Assembly: GCA_022695795.1 (NCBI GenBank)
Contig: MU404224.1
Span: 1 to 53,498 of the forward strand
DNA: 53,498 bases
Reading direction: 5' to 3'
Origin: Biscogniauxia marginata
Lineage: Eukaryota; Ascomycota; Sordariomycetes; Xylariales; Xylariaceae
Below, piece by piece: positions 44,301-53,498 of this stretch. The translations under genes and the position numbers were made by a program. The first letter of the stretch is position 1. Every line of letters starts with the position of its first letter. The notes below the pieces were generated by a model that was given only the letters and a program-made list of their open reading frames with translations, made no database searches and had not been told where the DNA came from.

Positions 44301-45415
44301 TAACATTGTTGAATCTTGCGGGCTCGGCATTTTGGGAACTCCTCTGTTGCGTATCCCTACCCATACCTCCCCGGGATACCGAGGGGGGTGAGCTCCGAGT
44401 ACCAATGATATTATTGTTAAACTGTCTTGCAGGCTCAGCATTTTGGGCACGTTGTTGTACTGTATCCCGACCCATGGTCCCCCATGATGAGGTGGTGGGT
44501 GAGCTTTGACTAGTAGGGAATTGTACTTTCGAAATCTCGCGATTAGGAGCTGCATATATTCTCTTGTCCACGTTACCGGTTTGCTTTGGCTTCGGTGCCC
44601 AAAACTCGTTTGCCTGTACCATCCTGCTCAAACTGGGTGTGAAACTCTTGCCTACACCAAGATCAGAATTCTGGTACAGCTGCGGCTCCTCAGTATCCGA
44701 CCTTCGTCGCAGAGCTGAAATTTCTCGCAAGTCCTTCGTCTCATTTCGCGCGATCTGTTCGGCGGCTTGTTGCCTCTCGCGGTTGTACACATGTTTGGAC
44801 CGCAGCTCTGGCTCGTTGATTTCGTGGTACCGAACTTTGAATTGTTCCTGAGCAGTCCGCTTGGCCAGCAAAATTTCCCGTGCTTTTCTCTCGTGTTCGC
44901 TTAGAAGTAATTGCGGCGCTTGTTGTCTGGAGGCATCGGTATCGGTTGACGAACCCGCGGGCGGAGGGTTAGACGTCGGTGTATCTTTCAACGCGGACTG
45001 GCTTTCATCTGAGTTGTGTCAGATTATTTCGAATATTACGCAACAGAAGGTAGCAATGTTACTGGAGTGCCCAGGTTCTGGGGTTGATGGAGAAGGTGAG
45101 ACTTTACGAGCCGCGAAGACTGGCGTGCCCCAACTGCCTCCTGTCACCGGCCCAAGTGGACGGCTACTAGGCCTCTGGGGTCCCCAACCGGAGGAACTAG
45201 AGCCATTGTCTGTAAGAGTACGGGTGTTCGAGAACGGCCGGCGTCGTGGTGTGGCTAGTCGTAAGGATAGGCGGTGCTGGCAGAATGCGCAGATTGAGAT
45301 ATCCCGCTGTAGCTCGAGGTCAGTTGCAGAACTTCTTTTTTTCCTTTTTTTGTTTCCTTTTAGCAAAGAATTAGAGGCGTGGATGGCTTACCCTCGATAT
45401 CCTCCCTCTCAGCAT
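41330..45415 (-). CDS. IFM1: Mitochondrial translation initiation factor IF-2
   Basis: This GTPase positions initiator tRNA on the mitochondrial small ribosomal subunit. The protein has 1287 aa in four exons: 45415-45392, 45306-45063, 45008-41565 and 41481-41330. Exon 1 encodes only MLRGRISR; its acceptor could be at 45307 or six bases upstream. The N-terminus is Arg/Ser-rich with RRRPFSNT, a mitochondrial presequence. Residues of about 230-430 hold degenerate tandem repeats. The GTPase core starts near residue 755 with GHVDHGKTTLL (G1), DTPGHAAF (G3) and NKIDKDG (G4). Domain II, a charged KSDHEKSDHEKSD insert and the IF-2 C-terminal domains follow. The final 50 residues (ECGICLEKFEDFEVGDVLQA) come from the last exon. 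It is unusually long for the family because of the disordered N-terminal region. Confidence 0.93.
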
Positions 45416-45910
45416 CCTCGTAAATTTCGCCCAAAGCAGCCTTGCAGCATTGAAGCTATAAAAATCGGAGATCGCACGAGAGTGTGTATGGCTAAAGCTG
45501 CGAGGATCGAAGGCGGAACCCAAAAAGATTTAACGGGGCCACGGACAGACGGCGCCGAGAGTTGACCGGCCCGTCTACCGGCAACATCCACCTGTATACA
45601 TGATTAGTAGCGAGGTACTTACAGTGCATATTAGCTTAAGATACTGTACGATCCCTGCTGAGCCACGATTGCTGTAAGCTCAAGCCCGGCCCGACTTCAG
45701 CTCGCAGACCACCAGCAGGTACCTAAGGCTCCCGCCAGGTCCAGCATCTACCTACCGGGGCAGCAAGGGGGAGCTTCAGCCACATTACCTCAATACAAAC
45801 AACAACTCCGTCGAGACCGAACACCTGAAAATTTACCGCCTCCTTCTTCCTCCGTCTCGGTAGCCATCCATTCTGCCCGCGCTCACTTCTTGCTCATAAC
45901 ATCGCAAGAT
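45416..45910. promoter_or_regulatory. Divergent intergenic region, IF-2 and membrane-protein genes
   Basis: This 495-bp gap contains AGGTACCTAAGG at about 45717-45729. A pyrimidine-rich stretch precedes the downstream ATG (45838-45860). No gene is seen. Confidence 0.45.
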
Positions 45911-46945
45911 ATGACTCGCCACAGAAATACGGCAAAGCCAGCGCCAGCCAAACGCAAGGATGCAGGTCCGCCGGCGCCCTTCAAGCGCCCGTCCGAAGTC
46001 CTGGAGCCGCTCATCGCCACGCTCGATGAGAAGCACGTGTACATCGCCCATGTCGACTCCAAGCCCGCGGACTTCAAGCGCAGGATCTTCGTCGTGCCCG
46101 TGCTGATGAACCTGTCCATCGCCGCGCTCTTCGCCTGGCGCGCGTGGTACATCGGCCCCTACTACCTCAGCATCTTCGCCTCCGTGCTGGGCTACCCCAA
46201 CGAGACCACCATGGTCGTCGAGGAGATGGAGTGGGCCGAGATCGCGCCCGTGGTCCTGAGGCGGGCGCTCACCTTCATGTTTGACTCCCTGCTCTTCGTC
46301 TTCCTGTGGCCCTGGCCCGTCGAATTCTGTCTCTCCCGGGAGCACGGGAACCCTGTAATGTGGCGGTACAACGTCGGGTTCCGGGACCGCGAGGTCATCG
46401 TGCGCCGCAGCAGGAAGTGGAGCGAAACCATCGGCGACGTGGTCAATGACAACACCAGCAAGAGCCTCTTCATGGCCCACATCGGGGCCGCCACGGCTCC
46501 CATGGTCCTTGGCGAGAAGACGGGCTACCTGCTCATGAACGCGCAGTGGGACTTGGACTGGGCCGCCATGGTAGACGCCACGACCATGGTTGACCGGAAA
46601 ATGGCGGCCCTCGTAGCCTTCACACTTGTTGTCCTGGTATTTCATGAGGAGTACGGTTGGCTTTGTGTCGATATGAAGGAGAAGGCCAATTCGCTGGAGG
46701 ACGAGAGACGGCGGCAGGTCTTCGCGTTTAGGGATGCCCTCACGGCTGTGGACAAGGACGACCTGTTCTACCGCTGGATCGAGATTATCCAGTTCGAGTC
46801 GTCCCAGCCGGGAGGTTTCGGCCCAGAGAAACAGGAAAAGGTGGCAAAGGATATCCGGGATATGTTCCAGAAGGAAGGCATAGACTTCGATCAGTTCTGG
46901 AAGGATAGCGTGGGTTCAGATGCGTCCGTAGGTCTCCAGGCGTGA
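45911..46945 (+). CDS. Conserved-looking membrane protein of unknown function
   Basis: This is a single exon of 344 aa starting at the first ATG (MTRHRNTAKPAPAKRKDAG). The N-terminus is basic and disordered. Hydrophobic segments lie near residues 60-95 (VPVLMNLSIAALFAWRAWYI), 120-140 (FMFDSLLFVFLWPWPVEF) and 232-250 (MAALVAFTLVVLVFH). A long charged, mostly helical C-terminus follows (DERRRQVFAFRDALTAVDKD; KVAKDIRDMFQKEGIDFDQF). I do not recognise a family. The first two thirds use G/C at nearly every third codon position, stronger than neighbouring genes, and this creates a long open frame on the opposite strand. An organelle or ER membrane location is possible; no function is proposed. Confidence 0.75.
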   Translation: MTRHRNTAKPAPAKRKDAGPPAPFKRPSEVLEPLIATLDEKHVYIAHVDSKPADFKRRIFVVPVLMNLSIAALFAWRAWYIGPYYLSIFASVLGYPNETTMVVEEMEWAEIAPVVLRRALTFMFDSLLFVFLWPWPVEFCLSREHGNPVMWRYNVGFRDREVIVRRSRKWSETIGDVVNDNTSKSLFMAHIGAATAPMVLGEKTGYLLMNAQWDLDWAAMVDATTMVDRKMAALVAFTLVVLVFHEEYGWLCVDMKEKANSLEDERRRQVFAFRDALTAVDKDDLFYRWIEIIQFESSQPGGFGPEKQEKVAKDIRDMFQKEGIDFDQFWKDSVGSDASVGLQA

Positions 46946-47333
46946 GGTATTCTAATGTAATGAACGATATGTAGGAATAACATAGTGGTATGATAGGCAT
47001 CGCATCTAATATGAACATATGTGGTCTTGAAACATTATTCTCAGAGCTGAGGTGGAGTGGATTATTGCTGCTAGGTTGGTCGCATTCCCGTACGTAGGTT
47101 CACAAAACTATTGTAAATGCTCTAGGGATTGAGTGCTTGCGGATAGTTGAAACTATCTAATATCAAAGTAACAAGCCCCAGGCTAATAACTACAGTACGT
47201 ATGCTGAGTAGGTAGGTATCCTGAGCTTGGCTAACGAAAAACTAGCCCAGACCCGGAACAACCCCATAGTGGCGTAAAGCGAACATTCGTTTGCATGAGG
47301 CAGTATTCTTGGATCCAATTGTGGATATAGGAC
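46946..47333. other. Convergent 3' intergenic region
   Basis: This 388-bp gap lies between convergent genes, with a GTAGGTAGGTATCC motif at 47209. Nothing else is recognised. Confidence 0.5.
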
Positions 47334-48211
47334 TCATTTACTCTTCCCCTTCTTCCCCTTCCCTAGAGCTGCCTCTCGCTTCTTCGCTTCCTTGGTCTCG
47401 ATCTCAGTCTTCCGAGCATTCTCGTAGGCCTCTCTTTCTTCTCTCTCAGCCTATATTCTTATGTTAGTAGGCTAATCGGGGATTTCTCAGCGTGAATACG
47501 CACGTTCTTCCGGGCAGCCTCGGCCTCTCGCTTTTCCCGGATGAGCGCCAGGCGAGCTAGATCAGCCTTGGCCTCGTCTGTCTTTCCGGCCTCGTGCAGC
47601 TTGCGGTAGCGCTCCTTGGCCTGCTGAGCCTCCATGGATTCCCGCTCCTTTCTGCTCATGGCGACTTTCTTGACGCCCTCGGTGACCGCTTCAACATCAG
47701 GTTGGGCTTTAGTCATATTCCGTGCGGCCTTGGAGTGATTCGGGTTGGCAGGCATGTCGTCATCCTCGCTCTCCTCCTCAGACTCGGTGGGCATGTCGCC
47801 GACCTGCACTGCGCCCTTCTTCTTCTTGGCTATAGCGGCCTCCTTCTGGGCTTTCTTGGCCTGTCTACGTTCCTCTCTGCTTAACTCGGTTTGGGGTTGG
47901 TTAGAGGGGCCGGCGTCGGAATCTTCGTCGGACTCGTCCTCGTCGGACTCCTCTTCGCTGCTATCTGCTTCCCCGTCTTCGTTTTTAGGAGCATCCTCGC
48001 TCCACATGCTGATCTCGTTGCCATCGGCATCAAGCGGTCGAAGGTTCCTGGAGAAGTGCTTTCCACCTATCGACATTCATTTGACCGTGGTTAGGACACT
48101 GCTCAATGTGACGAGATAAAAGGGAAGGTGTTCGTGAATACCTCCTCGAGTGAACTTCTTGAACTTTCCACCACGGCCACGAGAATTTCCTCCTGGTGCT
48201 CTGCCCGACAT
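47334..48211 (-). CDS. HASPP28/PDAP1-family phosphoprotein
   Basis: The protein has 249 aa in three exons: 48211-48142, 48066-47504 and 47450-47334. Introns are 75 and 53 nt. The Gly/Arg/Lys-rich start ([20 protein letters not shown]) leads into [16 protein letters not shown]. Acidic Ser/Glu/Asp stretches ([18 protein letters not shown]) and a Lys/Glu-rich helical half then follow ([40 protein letters not shown]). The tail is Lys-rich (GKGKKGKSK). Order and composition match the 28-kDa heat- and acid-stable phosphoprotein family (PP28), a casein-kinase substrate in animals with unclear role. The acidic Ser runs are plausible CK2 sites (inference). It is probably cytosolic or ribosome-associated and largely unstructured. 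Confidence 0.85.
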
Positions 48212-50478
48212 GGTTGCGTTTGCTGAATTGCACGAGAGATGAAATCTGTAAGAGGGGTGGCGGGGTAGTTTTCGTGGACAATGCTCAATTGACTTAGAAG
48301 CCTCCGTTCGTGTCGAATGTGACAAGGGACTTATCTTAATTCGCGACAGGTTACGCTGTGAAAATATTGCATGGACTCGGGGCTCGACAAAGGAAGCATG
48401 CGCCTTTGAAAGAGGGGCGAGGTTTGATCTCTTGTGTTTGGTCGAGATTCTGAAAGATGACTTTAGCGGGGTAGATTATTTCGAAGGAGTCACCATTGGC
48501 CATCTGACTCACTTCTGCCCCGCCGCTACCTCGAAGGTACTTTATTCTGTACCGTATTCTGCACGTATACTAGACGTTTCACGTTCACCATTCAGCATGA
48601 CCCATGAACCCCTCGCTACCCGCTAGGTAGGTAGGTACCCACTAGTACCTACCATTCCACCGGTCACGTGCCAGCCCGATCGACTTCCTCGGGAAAACAG
48701 ATGTCCCATCCTCCTTGCCCCTAGTACCAGGTAGGTACTATAGATCCACCCCTCTGCATTAGGGCAATGCAGCGCATTTAGTAGTTTCACGAAAATTTTT
48801 CTCTCTTTTTTCCTTTTTGCCTCTTCCTCATCATAAAACAATAATCCTTCATATTCACTCTGGCTTTCGTCACTCTACGGAGATCAATGGCAGGTCTTGG
48901 AGGGGAAACTGGAGGAAAGAGGAATTCTCACGCGATCACTTACCCTCTGGCTCATTGCAGATTTACTGCCGTTGAGGCCCGGAGAAATTACTCGTATCGA
49001 TACATACCATACGGTTGACCATGAAGCTGAAATGGAAAAAAATGATTTTTAAGTCAATTATCACAGCCACCGCTGCCCGTTGCTGTGGTGAAGCTATTCG
49101 GACCACTGCGCTGCTATGCACGCTGTCTCGTTATCGTGGCTTAATTTCAGTACTTAAAAAATGTATGTAGCTTGTTAGCAGCGTGAGGAACTTTTTTTCC
49201 CTCACGTAATTATTTTTTACCTATTATAATATAGATTAAGATACCTTATAAAACTTTGTGTAATAAACTAAACTATAACGAATTAATCACTATAAAGAAG
49301 GCTTTTAACTCTAGTAATACTTAGGTAGGTAAGTAGGTAGGTAAATAGAAGGTAGGTATATACGAATGCCCGGAGTTAAACGCTCAAGAAATAGGTAATC
49401 CCGAATGCCCGGCCTTTGAGAAGATTTCCTGCCTACGGTTTACCTACGAATGTAGTCATGCATGAGGTAACGACTTATACTAGAACGGTTAAAACTGGGT
49501 CTCGACGCTAAAGCTGCCTCGCCTCGCCTTGCTTAGGCGGCCAGGGTCGGTTCCTGTGAGGCCCCCCACTGCGAGGGGCTCCTATTGAGGACCACGTAAG
49601 TACAGAGACCGTCACGAAGACCCAACGAACTGTGGACATGATTGGTTTGCTCAACCGGGCCTATGCTGCATTCGCGCTTTCTCGCGCGCCGAGACTCGGC
49701 TGTAAACTGCATGGTTACATATTAGTGTTTTCAATTAGTTTGTCGGATACGCCGCTATGCATGACGGACCGCACGCGATAGCGCGACGGCACTGGCGATC
49801 GCCTCAAACCCAAACCCGATACACACCTGCGTGCCCAGGCTCATCTCCGAGGACGGGATAGTCAGAGATTAGCCCAGATGCCAACCGCAGCCACAAAGCT
49901 TAGTTGGACGAACGAGCCGCACCCCATCCGTATGGATCTCCCGGTCCTCAGTGCCGCTCTTATCCCGGTCGCCCCGGCATTAATTAAGACGCAAGACGCA
50001 TGGCGCTGATGCTGCCGAGGACACGCTGTTGATCGCCCAATATATCTAGTGACTTTGGCCAGAGCATTCCACTTGCGGGCTCAAAGTCGGGTCTCGGCTT
50101 CGGCCTTCGTGCTTTCATGACGTTGACTCGTCGTCAACTCTTGATCGAATTGGCTATTTTCCTAATTTACCTTGCTAGAACGACGTCGATTGCCCTTGTC
50201 TAGCTATGGATAGGTCGGTGTCTGACTGTGCATCGGCGCCTTACCACGGCCCCTCCTGCAATCGCCGTGGAGAGTTGGTAGGGAGGCTGGCTGTTCGTGG
50301 TTGTGAGCCAGGTATAAGAGCACCATGACGCCGTCTGTATATAAAAAATCATTTTGCAGAGATATCTCACAGCACCATTTATTCAAGTCCGCACTACTTC
50401 AAGAACCCCAGCCTCCGAAAGCAAATAAAAGAGCAGCCACCCTTCCCAGACACACATAATCACAAAGACATTATCATC
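48212..50478. other. Long gene-free region upstream of the NRPS-like gene
   Basis: This is 2.27 kb with clusters of TAGGTAGGTA words at 48626-48740 and 49320-49362, and an AT-rich patch at 49200-49300. A GC-rich block at 49500-50110 has no long frame. A TATA box lies near the 3' end. No gene is supported. Confidence 0.5.
50338..50346 (+). promoter_or_regulatory. TATA box of the NRPS-like gene
   Basis: TATATAAAA sits 132 bp upstream of the start codon at 50479. The leader following it is pyrimidine- and A-rich, as expected for a fungal 5'-UTR. Confidence 0.55.
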
Positions 50479-53387
50479 ATGGCAGCAACAGTGAACGGCC
50501 AGGCGAAGGAAGATTTTGGACATCGTCTCCTGATCAATATAGTTGACGAAAGAGCCAAAACGGAGCCCCAGCGAGAAGCATTCAGTATCCCACGATCTGC
50601 AGATCCTAAGGACGGTTGGAAGGTCATCACGTACAAGTATGTGGTCTCAAACATGATCATCCCAATTCTCATCTATCCTAGGACTTTTCACGGATACTAA
50701 TTCGTATCTACCATAGAGACTATGCAAACGCCATCAACCATGTCTCCCATAGAATCATCAAGGCGTGTGGACATCCACCAGCCAACACATTCCCTACCAT
50801 TGCCTATATTGGTTCAAACGATGCCCGTTATGCTGTCATAGTGCTCGCCGCAGCGAAGGCAGGATATAAAGTACGCAAGATATATGAAGTATGTATGTAC
50901 AGGTTTTCAGACTAACTTGTGTCATAGACGCTCTTCATATCTCCACGCAACTCACAAGAAGGGCAATTGAGTCTTTTTGACCATACTGACTGTCGAGTTA
51001 TATGCTTCCCGAAGGAATATCGAAGTGTGGTACAGCCTTGGCTAGAAGAACGAGAGATGCAGGCAGTCGAGGTTAGCCCAGTCGAGGCTTGGTTTCCAAA
51101 TCACGAAGTCGAGCCTTTCCCATACAACAAGACCTTTGAGCAGGGTGAATGGGAACCCCTTTGTGTGATGCATACTTCTGGCAGTACTGGGATCCCCAAA
51201 CCAATTGTAACCGTCCAGGGCATGCTTGCTATCGCAGACGCCTACCATAACCTTCCAGATTGGGATGGGCATCAACTGTTATTAAAAGCATGGGCGGAAA
51301 AGTGCAAGAGGACGTTCATTCCAAGTACGTACAAGCGTCTTCTCAAATAACCTACCAGAGACTTACCTTGCTCAAGTGCCCCTGTTCCACGCCGCTGGTC
51401 TATACTTCTTCCTTCAAACAGGTATCTACTGGGGAGTTCCAGTCGCTCTGAGTAATCCTGATCGGCCTTTGAGCTCTGAATTGGTAATCGAATGCTTAGA
51501 CAACCTCGATGTTCAGGGAACGTATGTATACCAAATAATCTCTTCAACCCCCTATACCTCATTGTTATCATTACGAAAACCAGACTCCCTTATCTATAGC
51601 AATTTTCGAGTATTTAGTCAAGATAGTCTGAATCTCATCAAATTGAGTCGACGGCATCTCTTACTAATCATGTTTGGAACCAGGCTACTCCCCCCAGCGA
51701 TTCTTGAAGACATAAGCCTGAACGACGAATGGGTCAAATCGTTGGCAAATTTGAATATGGTGGTGTTTGGTGGAGGTTAGTGACCATACTCGTTCCATTT
51801 AGGGTACTTAGGAAGACTAACCCGTCGTAGGCAGCCTGTCAAGAGACTCCGGTAATAGATTAGTGGAAAAGGGGGTTCCCTTGATAAATGCCATCTCCGC
51901 TACAGAGCAAGTCATTCCGTGATACTCCTAGACACAATTCACCAACTAACCGAGTTGGCAGATTTTGTCCTTTCCCGATTTACTATCAATCAAATCATAA
52001 GTTGTGGCAATATTTTATATTCGACACCGAAGTCTTCGGTGCCGACTGGCGAAAGATTGAGGGCGAAGATGATGTGTACCGCCTTGTCATCGTCCGCAAA
52101 GATACGCACCCAGGTTACCAAGGGTTCTTCTACACATTCCCGGACACCAACGAATACGACACCAAAGATCTTTATAAACCGCATCCAACCTTACCGAAAC
52201 ATTGGATCTATTATGGTAGATCCGACAATGTCATCGTCTTCTCGAATGGAGAAAAACTCAATCCGGTGACTATCGAGCACATCGTGGAGGGTCATCCTGG
52301 GGTCAAGGGTGCTATAGTCATCGGCTCCAATCGGTTCCAGCCTGCATTATTGGTCGAACCGACTACGTTCCCGAAAAATGAGCAAGAGACCCATGAGTTT
52401 CTCGAAAGTGTTTTTGAATTTGTGATTCAGGCCAACAAGGAAACAGTTGCCCACGGGCAGATTGGACGACAGTTTGTAGCGCTCTCTAACCCTCAGAAAC
52501 CATTCCTACGCGCCGGCAAGGTATGCCACCGATCTATTCTAGGTTCATTCACCGAGTACTGACTAAGTCGCTACAGGGCACCATCCAGAAAGCCAGTACG
52601 ATAAAGCTATACACGGATGAGATCGATCAACTATACCAGAAAGCTGGTGAAGTAGAGAGTTCGGACGCGCCTCATATTGATGTAACCTCCGAGGAAACGC
52701 TTATCGACTCGATCGAGAAAATGTTCCAGACAAGTCTCGGAGTCAAGGGGAAACTTGAGCCGGATAGCGACTTCTTCTCCGCCGGTATTGATTCGATGCA
52801 AGTTATTAACGCATCTCGGCTGCTTAAAGCCGGGCTTGTGGCCGCCGGTTTCCATGTCGATTCCACGGCTTTAGCTACTCGTGTAAGCATCTCAACATGT
52901 CCAATTTGACTTAATAATTGACCTCCGTGGCGCAGGTGATCTACAGCAACCCAACTCCCCGCAAGTTAGCACAATACATCTTCTCTATTGTGCGTGATGG
53001 GATCGAATCGTCGCCGGAGGACGACGAGAAACATGAGATACAAGCAATGGAGGCTTTGTGGCAAAAGTACACCCTCGATCTTCCAAAGCCTAAAGAAGGA
53101 AGACCCGACCCGGCCGACGAGGACCAGACAGTTCTTCTGACTGGTTCTACTGGAATGTTAGGCTCTTATATGCTCTCACTCATGGTGTCGAGCCCGGCGG
53201 TGAAGAAAATCATATGCCTCAACAGGGCCGAAGATGGTGGAAAGAAACAACAGGCTAAGATTATGAAAGAGCGTGGCCTTATTACCGACTATGAGGAAAA
53301 AGCGGAGTTCTGGCACGCAGATATGTCGCGATCCGACTTTGGTCTCCCTAGGGAGACATATGAGCGGCTGTTGTCTAGCACAGACCG
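50479..53387 (+). CDS. NRPS-like adenylation-thiolation-reductase enzyme (3' truncated by contig end)
   Basis: Nine exons are visible: 50479-50636, 50717-50870, 50928-51324, 51377-51521, 51684-51775, 51831-51906, 51962-52520, 52577-52882 and 52936-53387. They give about 780 aa, and a further donor (GTATGT at 53388) precedes the poly-G end. Adenylation motifs are MHTSGSTGIPKP (A3), VFGGGSLS, ISATEF (A5-like) and YYGRSDNVIVFSNGEKLNP (A8-like). The carrier domain has DSDFFSAGIDSMQ with the phosphopantetheine serine. A short-chain-type reductase begins with LLTGSTGMLGSYML. There is no condensation domain. Such enzymes activate a carboxylic acid, load it on the carrier and release it as an aldehyde or alcohol using NADPH. 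The donor at 51907 appears to be GC (GCAAGT), giving ATEF only if used. The reductase core is missing. Confidence 0.85.
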
Positions 53388-53401
53388 GTATGTAAATGAG
53401 C

Positions 53402-53498
53402 CGGGGGGGGGGGGGGGGGGGGGGGGCGGGGGCGGGCGGGCGGGCGGCGGGGGCCGCGGGGGGGGGGGCGGGGGGGGGGGGGGGGGTGTGGGGGGCGG
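53402..53498. other. Poly-G low-complexity contig end
   Basis: This is nearly pure G with scattered C, T and A, and it interrupts a coding region that should continue. Together with the poly-C start it points to sequencing or assembly artefact and not to biology. Confidence 0.88.

Noticed and set aside
43850..44509. 219-codon open frame on the plus strand
   Set aside because: It mirrors the tandem repeats of the mitochondrial IF-2 gene in antisense; the repeated peptide pattern is a by-product.
45833..46645. Long open frame (270 codons) on the minus strand
   Set aside because: It is antisense to the GC3-rich membrane-protein gene. The bias removes stops from the opposite strand, and the translation is rich in Asp/His/Gly with no structural logic.
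53402..53498. Terminal G-run considered as a telomere or G-quadruplex locus
   Set aside because: There is no TTAGGG-type repeat, and the run cuts a coding exon/intron boundary. Artefact is far more likely.

Overview
The window looks like a complete contig from the nuclear genome of a filamentous ascomycete (Pezizomycotina; Sordariomycetes-like by gene content and intron style, but I cannot place it lower). The basis is spliced genes with 47-190 nt introns, GTRNGT donors and CTAAC/CTGAC branch points, and a typical fungal gene set (CMR1, GGA, TSR3, AA9 LPMO, rhamnogalacturonan acetylesterase, NRPS-like A-T-R enzyme). Both ends are homopolymer: poly-C opens the window and poly-G closes it. That is the pattern of an assembly extended with poly-G sequencing artefact, so the biological sequence runs from about 84 to 53400.

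Layout. 0.3-4.3 kb: CMR1-type WD40 protein (-) and a mitochondrial Mtf2-like protein (+), divergent. 5.3-9.1 kb: a six-exon CE12 rhamnogalacturonan acetylesterase (+) converging on an NCS1 nucleobase permease (-). 10.5-16.5 kb: phosphomannose isomerase (+), then a Dal5/ACS-type MFS carrier (-) divergent from a TcuA/fumarate-reductase-like flavoprotein (+), which looks like a small-acid uptake and oxidation pair. 16.7-22.3 kb: AA9 LPMO (-), APH-fold small-molecule kinase (-), a gene-poor stretch, and a SnoaL-like protein (-). 23.2-26.8 kb: a TPR protein (+) and an unusual protein (-) with three tandem SUMO-interacting-like motifs followed by an ADP-ribosyltransferase-like (R-S-E) domain. 28.6-34.1 kb: MDR alkenal reductase (-), a small signal-peptide/one-TM protein (-), and a secreted arylsulfotransferase-like protein (-). 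36.3-48.2 kb: a housekeeping block with TSR3 (-), GGA adaptor (+), mitochondrial IF-2 (-), an unknown membrane protein (+) and a HASPP28/PDAP1-type protein (-). 50.5-53.4 kb: an adenylation-thiolation-reductase NRPS-like gene (+) cut off by the contig end.

Taken together, RGAE, AA9 and the transport/catabolic pair suit a plant-associated or saprotrophic lifestyle. Intergenic DNA is long and carries many copies of a TAGGTA/TACCTA motif that I do not see in exons. The observations most worth a second look are the SIM plus ART-like protein, the MFS/flavoprotein pair, the tandem repeats in the mitochondrial IF-2 leader region, and the NRPS-like gene with a probable GC-AG intron. All exon structures below were built by hand from splice consensus, reading-frame continuity and family resemblance; no search was run.
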